Part shown: piece after piece, positions 33,805-39,003 of the stretch
Layout of the letters: each line of letters starts with the position of its first letter
How positions within the stretch are numbered: position 1 is the stretch's first letter
NCBI GenBank assembly: GCA_021163815.1
Contig: JAGGTJ010000158.1
Span: 1 to 39,003, forward strand
DNA: 39,003 nucleotides
From: Deltaproteobacteria bacterium
GTDB taxonomy: Bacteria > Desulfobacterota > DSM-4660 > Desulfatiglandales > Desulfatiglandaceae
Direction: 5' to 3'
Translations under genes and position numbers: made by a program
The notes under the pieces: model-generated
Told to the model about the DNA's origin: nothing
Seen by the model: the letters and a program-made list of their open reading frames with translations, nothing else
Database searches by the model: none

Positions 33805-35115
33805 CTATATCATAAGACCTTTCTTCATAAAACCATCATAGTGTCTTGTTAACAAATGAGCTTCTATCTGGGTCATGGTATCCATTGCCACACCAACAAC
33901 AATCAAAAGAGCTGTGCCCCCAAAATAGAAGGGAATATTAAATTTATATATCATTATCTGAGGAAGAATACAGACAGCCGAGACATAAATTGCCCCGGAA
34001 AAGGTCAACCTTGTCAAAACACGGTCAATAAACTCAGACGTGTTTTTTCCCGGACGAATCCCTGGGATATAACCTCCCTGCTTTTTCATATTATCAGCCA
34101 CATCAACAGGATTAAACTGAATAGATGTATAAAAAAAGCAGAAAAAGAAAATTAAACACACATACAAAAAACTATAAACAATATGGCCTGGGCTTAAAAA
34201 AGTAACTATGTACTGCAACCAGGGAATATCTTTTGTATTCATAAAATTGGCTATAGTCGCAGGAAACATCATAACAGACGAAGCAAAAATCGGAGGAATA
34301 ACCCCAGCAGAATTTACCTTAAGCGGTAAATGAGAACTCTGTCCCCCATACATCTTTCGGCCAACCATTCTTTTAGCATATTGAACAGGGATCCTCCTTT
34401 GCCCACTTTCAACAAAAACAATAAAGGCAACAACAACAACCATAAAAAAAAGAATAATAACCATAAAAAAAGGAGAAAGCTCACCTGTACTCATCAAACG
34501 AAAAGTATTGGCAACAGCAACAGGAAGTCTCGCAACAATACCTGCAAATATAATAAGAGAGATACCATTACCTATTCCACGTTCGGTAATTTGCTCACCA
34601 AGCCACATTAAAAAACACGTTCCTGCAGTCAAAGTTACTGTAGTTAAGAGCCTGAAATCCCAACCCCCTACAGGAACAATCATAACACCACCAGGACTGG
34701 ACATGTTTTCAAGTCCAAAGGCTATACCAAAACCCTGAATAAAACATAACAAAACAGTACCATAACGAGTATACTGAGTTATCTTTTTTCTTCCCTGTTC
34801 CCCTTCTTTTTTTAACTTATCGAGATGGGGAATAACCATAGTTAAAAGTTCCAAGATAATGGCGGCACTTATGTATGGCATTATCCCCAATGCCATTACA
34901 GACATTCTTTTTAAGGCACCACCAGTAAACATATCAAAGATGCCAAACAATGTTCCCTGCTTAGCCGAAAAAAAAGCAGATAATGCCGTACCATCAATCC
35001 CGGGAGTAGGAATATGACAACCCAAGCGATAAACAGCAAGCATAACAAGGGTAAACAGAATCCTTTTACGCAACTCCGGAAGCTTGGGAATATTTTGAAC
35101 GCCACGTATCACCAC
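33805..35115 (-). CDS. secY: Protein translocase subunit SecY
   Basis: The 436-residue channel subunit of the Sec translocon has ten predicted membrane helices. Conserved segments are ELRKRILFTLVMLAVYRLG, GGALKRMSVMALGIMPYISA, GIGNGISLIIFAGI, and the large cytoplasmic loop QRRIPVQYAKR, which contacts ribosome and SecA. It ends LTRHYDGFMKKGLMI. A family A remnant lies in the 189-base gap between rplO and secY. Confidence 0.98.
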   Translation of the reverse strand: MVIRGVQNIPKLPELRKRILFTLVMLAVYRLGCHIPTPGIDGTALSAFFSAKQGTLFGIFDMFTGGALKRMSVMALGIMPYISAAIILELLTMVIPHLDKLKKEGEQGRKKITQYTRYGTVLLCFIQGFGIAFGLENMSSPGGVMIVPVGGWDFRLLTTVTLTAGTCFLMWLGEQITERGIGNGISLIIFAGIVARLPVAVANTFRLMSTGELSPFFMVIILFFMVVVVAFIVFVESGQRRIPVQYAKRMVGRKMYGGQSSHLPLKVNSAGVIPPIFASSVMMFPATIANFMNTKDIPWLQYIVTFLSPGHIVYSFLYVCLIFFFCFFYTSIQFNPVDVADNMKKQGGYIPGIRPGKNTSEFIDRVLTRLTFSGAIYVSAVCILPQIMIYKFNIPFYFGGTALLIVVGVAMDTMTQIEAHLLTRHYDGFMKKGLMI

Positions 35116-35171
35116 ACATCCCTCTATAGCTTAGCCCGCTGATATAACCTAAAACCTGCATAAACCATTTT

Positions 35172-35270
35172 TGATGGATAAGTAAAAATCTTCATATACA
35201 AGGCAGACATATAAAGTGTCACACATATAGCCAACCACTCACAGTATATGGAGACTTTTTCACCATCAAT
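35172..35270 (+). repeat. Degenerate family A element between rplO and secY (A4)
   Basis: Left part TGATGGATAAGTAAAAATCT, then TCATATACAAGGCA; right part TATATGGAGACTTTTTCACC, then ATCAAT. The core palindrome is shortened and diverged relative to A1-A3. Confidence 0.55.
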
Positions 35271-35304
35271 AACGACAAAACGGCCAGTTATAGTTAAGTA
35301 ACGG

Positions 35305-35745
35305 CTAAACCAATTCAACCTTACCTCCCGCCCGCTCGATCTTCTCTCGTGCCATTGCACTCACCTTATGAACCTTAACAGTAAGAGGAAAGGTAATATC
35401 ACCAGTAGCAAGAAGTTTAACTACAGAGTCTCTTTTTTTAACAAGGCCTGAGTCGATCAAATCGTGCAAATCCACAGTATTCCCTGATGAAAACCTGTCC
35501 AAATCTCTCAGGTTTACAATTTCAACAGGTTTTTTAAATATATTAGTAAAACCTCGTTTAGGTAAACGCCTATGTAAAGGCATTTGCCCTCCCTCAAAAC
35601 CAGGCCTTATCTTACCTCCCGATCTCGACTTTTGCCCTTTATGACCTCTGGCCGCTGTCTTACCATGCCCTGATCCGGGTCCTCTACCTACCCTTTTTCT
35701 GTGTTTCCTTGCCCCTTTTGCAGGGGATAAGTCATTTATCTTCAT
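35305..35745 (-). CDS. rplO: 50S ribosomal protein L15
   Basis: The uL15 of about 146 residues starts at the ATG at 35745 ([20 protein letters not shown]), the usual form; an in-frame upstream extension overlaps rpmD and is rejected. It has [20 protein letters not shown] and [20 protein letters not shown]. The start lies 10 bases past the rpmD stop. Confidence 0.97.
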   Translation of the reverse strand: MKINDLSPAKGARKHRKRVGRGPGSGHGKTAARGHKGQKSRSGGKIRPGFEGGQMPLHRRLPKRGFTNIFKKPVEIVNLRDLDRFSSGNTVDLHDLIDSGLVKKRDSVVKLLATGDITFPLTVKVHKVSAMAREKIERAGGKVELV

Positions 35746-35755
35746 AGGTATTGCC

Positions 35756-35938
35756 TTATTCTTCCTCAATTCTGACAAGAAATAAAACCTTGTTGATCAT
35801 TCCTCGAACAGGTGCCGAATTATTCAAGACTACCGTTTTATTAAGCTTTGTAAGCCCTAACCCTTTTAAGGTATCCTTTATCCTTTTACTTTTACCAATA
35901 CCACTTTTCACAAGAGTAACTTTTATCGAATTAGCCAT
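35756..35938 (-). CDS. rpmD: 50S ribosomal protein L30
   Basis: The 60-residue uL30 has [33 protein letters not shown], then [12 protein letters not shown], typical of the bacterial protein. It is tightly packed between rpsE (11 bases) and rplO (10 bases). Confidence 0.96.
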   Translation of the reverse strand: MANSIKVTLVKSGIGKSKRIKDTLKGLGLTKLNKTVVLNNSAPVRGMINKVLFLVRIEEE

Positions 35939-35949
35939 AACTAACTCTC

Positions 35950-36432
35950 CTAAGAGTTCTGTCTTTTTCGCTTTCCTAATTCTTCCGGTAAACGAAGTGA
36001 GCGCAAACCTGCCACTGTAGCTCTAACAATATTATGTGGGTTATGTGAACCAAGGCACTTAGTAAGTATATTTTGAACTCCAACTGCCTCGAGAACTCCC
36101 CTTACAGCCCCACCTGCTATTAATCCTGTTCCTGGTCCCGCGGGTTTTAAAAGGACACGGCCTGCCCCGGCACGTCCTATTACCTCATATGGCACTGTAG
36201 TTTCATAAAGAGAGACCTTTTGCATATCCTTTCTCGCTTTTTCAATCCCCTTTCTAATAGCTTCAGGGACCTCTTTTGCCTTTCCAAGTCCAAAGCCAAC
36301 CATACCCTGGCCATCTCCAACAACAACTATAGCACTAAAACTAAATCGCCTTCCACCTTTTACAACCTTGGCTACACGATTTATATGCACGACCCTCTCA
36401 ATTAACTGTATATCTTCTTCAGGCTTGACCAA
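35950..36432 (-). CDS. rpsE: 30S ribosomal protein S5
   Basis: The 160-residue uS5 has the double-stranded RNA-binding start [20 protein letters not shown] and the loop [20 protein letters not shown], which is tied to decoding fidelity. It uses a TTG start at 36432, supported by GGAGAA eight bases upstream. The 292 bases before it, up to rplR, contain no gene; part (36660-36720) shares TTCAAATCGGTGCGTGTCAC with repeat family B. Confidence 0.97.
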   Translation of the reverse strand: MVKPEEDIQLIERVVHINRVAKVVKGGRRFSFSAIVVVGDGQGMVGFGLGKAKEVPEAIRKGIEKARKDMQKVSLYETTVPYEVIGRAGAGRVLLKPAGPGTGLIAGGAVRGVLEAVGVQNILTKCLGSHNPHNIVRATVAGLRSLRLPEELGKRKRQNS

Positions 36433-36724
36433 GAGCTTCTTCTCCTCTCTTATCTATTTTTATCCATAACAGATCTTCTTATGCAATACCCAGATCTAAT
36501 CTCCATCAAACAAAACAGACCAATTTAACGGATCAGTTGCGCAGTATATACACATCATACTTAATATTGCACAAAAAATTTTCCTCTATGAACTACAAAT
36601 TCTACACTATCCAAAAATTAATTTAGGGGTAACCTATTTTCAAAAACCGCAGCCTTTATGACCGCATTCAAATCGGTGCGTGTCACGGCAAACACAAATG
36701 CAGATTTCAGGTTACATAATTTTA

Positions 36725-37093
36725 TTAAAACTGCAACCCATTCTTTCTGGCAGATTCCGACAATGCCTTTACACGACCATGATATAAAAATCCATTTCTG
36801 TCAAAGACAACGGATTTAATCCCTTTATTAAGAGCTGCTTTAGCAATTGCAGCACCAACGATTTCAGATCCAATTTTATTACCAGAATTATTTCCTATAT
36901 CCGATACAAGATCTTTGGACATAGATGATACAGAAACCAAGGTGTTCCCTGTGGAATCATCTATAATCTGAGCATAGATATGTCTTGCACTCCTAAAAAC
37001 GCATAAACGAGGCCTTTCCCGGGTCCCAACAATTTTTTTACGCACTCTTTTTTTTCTTCTTAATCTTGAGACCTTTGAATTGAATTTTCCCAT
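36725..37093 (-). CDS. rplR: 50S ribosomal protein L18
   Basis: The 122-residue uL18 binds 5S rRNA. It has [40 protein letters not shown] and [21 protein letters not shown] 183-base gap without a named element separates it from rplF. Confidence 0.97.
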   Translation of the reverse strand: MGKFNSKVSRLRRKKRVRKKIVGTRERPRLCVFRSARHIYAQIIDDSTGNTLVSVSSMSKDLVSDIGNNSGNKIGSEIVGAAIAKAALNKGIKSVVFDRNGFLYHGRVKALSESARKNGLQF

Positions 37094-37276
37094 CAGCTAA
37101 CCATCCTAAGTATATCTCACAAATTTTTTACATCAAGTTTGATTCAAAAAGTACACGAAACAAAAGCCAGAAAAACAAACACATCTTCAAATGCAAAGTT
37201 TTTTGTAAAAAAAATAAAATATTCGGATTTATATTGAAAAGTTCATCATAGACTATAATCCAGTTACATGCATACA

Positions 37277-37816
37277 CTATTTAGCAGCACCGGCCTTACC
37301 TGCCTTTCTCCGTATTATCTCATCCGCATATTTAATCCCCTTACCTTTGAAAGGTTCAGGCCTTCTAAAACTTCGTATTTTAGCAGCTACTCTGCCTAAG
37401 AGTTCCTTATCAGATGAAACCAGCCTGATTTTTGTCTTATCAACATTAATATCTACACCTTCAGGCAATTCATAGTTAACTGGATGTGAGTAACCAAGGT
37501 TAAAAACAGCAACCCGACCCTGCACTTCAACCCTATAGCCGACACCTACTATTTCGAGATTTTTTTCAAAACCCTTCGTTACACCTGTAACCATATTATA
37601 GATTAATGCATTAAAAAGGCCGTGAAGAGCCCTTACTTCCCTGGATTTTTCTCTTACAGATACGATTATTTGATCATCCTTAACAGCAACAAAAATCTTA
37701 GGATGAATTTTCCTTTTAAGAGTTCCCTTTGGACCTTTAACAGTCAACTCATTATCTGTTAGTATGACCTCTACACCCTTGGGAATTGATATTAGTCTTT
37801 TACCTATTCGTGACAT
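37277..37816 (-). CDS. rplF: 50S ribosomal protein L6
   Basis: The 179-residue uL6 starts MSRIGKRLISIPKGVEVILT and ends with the conserved RRPEPFKGKGIKYADEIIRR. Length is normal. Upstream, 264 bases with repeats C8 and E separate it from rpsH. Confidence 0.98.
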   Translation of the reverse strand: MSRIGKRLISIPKGVEVILTDNELTVKGPKGTLKRKIHPKIFVAVKDDQIIVSVREKSREVRALHGLFNALIYNMVTGVTKGFEKNLEIVGVGYRVEVQGRVAVFNLGYSHPVNYELPEGVDINVDKTKIRLVSSDKELLGRVAAKIRSFRRPEPFKGKGIKYADEIIRRKAGKAGAAK

Positions 37817-37921
37817 TTAGAGACTCCAGATATAAATACGTCTGACAAGTAAACGCAACACATGTAATCATAATAAAGAAAAAGCCCACCTTAAAAACAT
37901 CACTTTTATGAACAAGGTGAA

Positions 37922-38067
37922 CCTAAACCGGCATGGCCGGGTTCAAAACATCCTGGCTATTCACGGACATAAAAATACAGACTGTTTTTTCAGCACAGTG
38001 TTGTGTGTTTCTACAGTAAAAATAAACCCCGGCAAAGAGATCTTTGCATAACGTCCTCTTTTGCCCA
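37922..38067 (+). repeat. Family C copy followed by a family E end (C8/E3)
   Basis: CCTAAACCGGCATGGCCGGG, TTCAAAACATCCTGGCTATT, then AATACAGACTGTTTTTTCAG (37922-38022) form a complete family C copy. GAGATCTTTGCATAACGTCC then TCTTTTGCCC (38038-38067) is the family E end. The block separates rpsH from rplF. Confidence 0.65.
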
Positions 38068-38080
38068 GTTTGAGAACTAT

Positions 38081-38479
38081 TTACCATACCGAACAGAGAA
38101 TCTCACCACCAACCTGCAGATCTATAGCCTGCTTATCTGTCATCACACCTTTAGAAGTTGAAAGTATATTGATACCATAGCCATTCAACACCTTTGGAAT
38201 ATCCTTGCATTTAGTATATACACGACAACTTGATTTACTTACCCTTTTAAGTCCATATATGACTGGATCACCATGTTTATCATACTTCAAAAATATCTTT
38301 ATGTTTTTATGTTGGCCGTCTGAAAGGATTCTAAAGGTTTTTATATAGCCCTCTGCTTTCAAGACTTCAGCTATTTTCAATTTAAGCTTCGAGTGTGGAA
38401 TAATCAAAGAATCATGAAAAGCCATCTGGGCATTCCTGATTCTTGTTAACATATCTGCAATGGGATCAGTCATTGTCAT
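38081..38479 (-). CDS. rpsH: 30S ribosomal protein S8
   Basis: The 132-residue uS8 starts at the ATG at 38479 (MTMTDPIADMLTRIRNAQMA), with AAGGAG eight bases upstream. It ends with the conserved GILSTSKGVMTDKQA-like segment (here NILSTSKGVMTDKQA) and GGEILCSVW. In many bacteria S8 represses the spc operon. Confidence 0.97.
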   Translation of the reverse strand: MTMTDPIADMLTRIRNAQMAFHDSLIIPHSKLKLKIAEVLKAEGYIKTFRILSDGQHKNIKIFLKYDKHGDPVIYGLKRVSKSSCRVYTKCKDIPKVLNGYGINILSTSKGVMTDKQAIDLQVGGEILCSVW

Positions 38480-38718
38480 ATACAATACTCCTTAAACGCT
38501 TCAATATTCTCCCCGCATAAAACCAGTTTTAAACAGCAGTACAGAAACCTAATCAAAGTTCCAAAGGTCTTAATTTTATAAAACAGCAATCAATGAGCTG
38601 AGGTCATACTACTTACAAAACAGCCTGCTCATTCAATCGTCGTATTCTTGCCCATCTAACCTTATAAAAATGAGATTTGAAGATCAACTCAAAGTACTTG
38701 TCCTTAGTTATTAAGAAA

Positions 38719-38904
38719 TCACCAACTCGATTTAACCACCCCAGGAATTTCTCCGTTCAATCCCATACGTCTAAAACAGATACGGCATATACCAAACTTC
38801 CTCATAAAAGCTCTACTTCTGCCACAAATAGGGCATCTGTTATATTTACGAGTTGAGAACTTAGGTTTTCTTTGTGCCTTGATAATAAGCGCTTTCCTTG
38901 CCAA
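38719..38904 (-). CDS. rpsN: 30S ribosomal protein S14, zinc-binding type
   Basis: The 61-residue type Z uS14 has the zinc ribbon CPICGRS and CRICFRRM. The TTG at 38904 gives [16 protein letters not shown], the canonical start and length, with AGGGAG seven bases upstream; a GTG at 38910 would add two residues. The 239-base gap to rpsH shows nothing I can name. Confidence 0.95.
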   Translation of the reverse strand: MARKALIIKAQRKPKFSTRKYNRCPICGRSRAFMRKFGICRICFRRMGLNGEIPGVVKSSW

Positions 38905-38906
38905 AA

Positions 38907-39003
38907 TCACACTCCCTTAACACGAAAAGGCATTCCCATATGTTTAAGTAGAGAAAAACCTTCTGCATCATTTTTAGCAGATGTAACAATAGAAATATTA
39001 AGG
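38907..39003 (-). CDS. rplE: 50S ribosomal protein L5, C-terminal part only
   Basis: The 31 terminal residues ([20 protein letters not shown] then [11 protein letters not shown]) match the end of uL5, whose family ends with I-T-I-V-T-(S/T)-A-x(6-8)-L-L-x4-G-M-P-F. The stop TGA lies within the ribosome-binding region of rpsN. The rest of the gene is outside the window. Confidence 0.93.
   Translation of the reverse strand, partial: LNISIVTSAKNDAEGFSLLKHMGMPFRVKGV

Noticed and set aside
1-39003. tRNA or rRNA genes
   Set aside because: I looked for cloverleaf-type and conserved T-loop sequences between the genes and saw none; the gaps are explained by repeats.

Overview
The window looks like the chromosome of an AT-rich anaerobic bacterium. 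It carries a complete Rnf ion-pumping complex in the rnfCDGEAB order with its flavin transferase, a selenocysteine-containing formate dehydrogenase, an acetyl-CoA synthetase with its own acetylation genes, a glycan cluster, pyrBC, and the distal part of the spc and alpha ribosomal-protein operons. Intergenic DNA is full of short palindromic repeats. The overall picture suggests Planctomycetota, possibly the anammox order Brocadiales, but no diagnostic gene (hydrazine synthase, ladderane genes, 16S rRNA) is present. That placement is a low-confidence inference; a deltaproteobacterial or other deep anaerobic lineage is possible.

Layout. (1) 314-4051, minus: acetyl-CoA synthetase, a GNAT acetyltransferase and an AcuC-type deacetylase, which read as an acetate-activation operon with reversible lysine-acetylation control. 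(2) 4744-11970, plus: rnfC, rnfD, rnfG, rnfE, rnfA, rnfB and apbE, a ferredoxin:NAD+ oxidoreductase coupled to ion transport plus the enzyme that attaches FMN to RnfD and RnfG. RnfA has an extra exported Ig-like domain and RnfE lacks a normally conserved cysteine. (3) 12388-18480, minus: two GT4-type glycosyltransferases flanking two GH130-type glycoside phosphorylase/hydrolase genes. (4) 18625-20101: a small orphan gene, a PflX-like radical SAM protein and a translationally coupled 55-codon ORF. (5) 20186-25167, minus: an NAD(P)H-linked formate dehydrogenase. Its large subunit is interrupted by an in-frame TGA that is almost certainly selenocysteine, with a clear SECIS hairpin. Its partner is a NuoF/GltD-type flavoprotein. 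(6) 25671-29248, minus: an NtrC-type sigma-54 activator, pyrC and pyrB, with an attenuator-like terminator just before pyrB. (7) 29765-39003, minus: L17, RpoA, S4, S11, S13, L36, SecY, L15, L30, S5, L18, L6, S8, S14 and the 3' end of L5. Genes adk, map and infA are absent from their common place after secY.

At least four dispersed repeat families lie between the genes, called here A to E. A is a ~160-bp MITE-like element with imperfect terminal inverted repeats and an invertible-looking core. B is a ~200-bp repeat often next to A. C is a ~95-bp repeat. D is a short GC-rich hairpin nested in B and C. E has GAGACCTTTGCATAA-type ends. They interrupt the ribosomal operon several times, and in three genes the stop codon itself appears to be supplied by a repeat.

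Functionally, formate oxidation (fdhAB), ferredoxin/NAD+ exchange (Rnf) and acetate activation (acs) fit an anaerobe that balances reduced ferredoxin, NAD(P)H and C1/C2 units. No tRNA, rRNA, CRISPR array or intact transposase was found.
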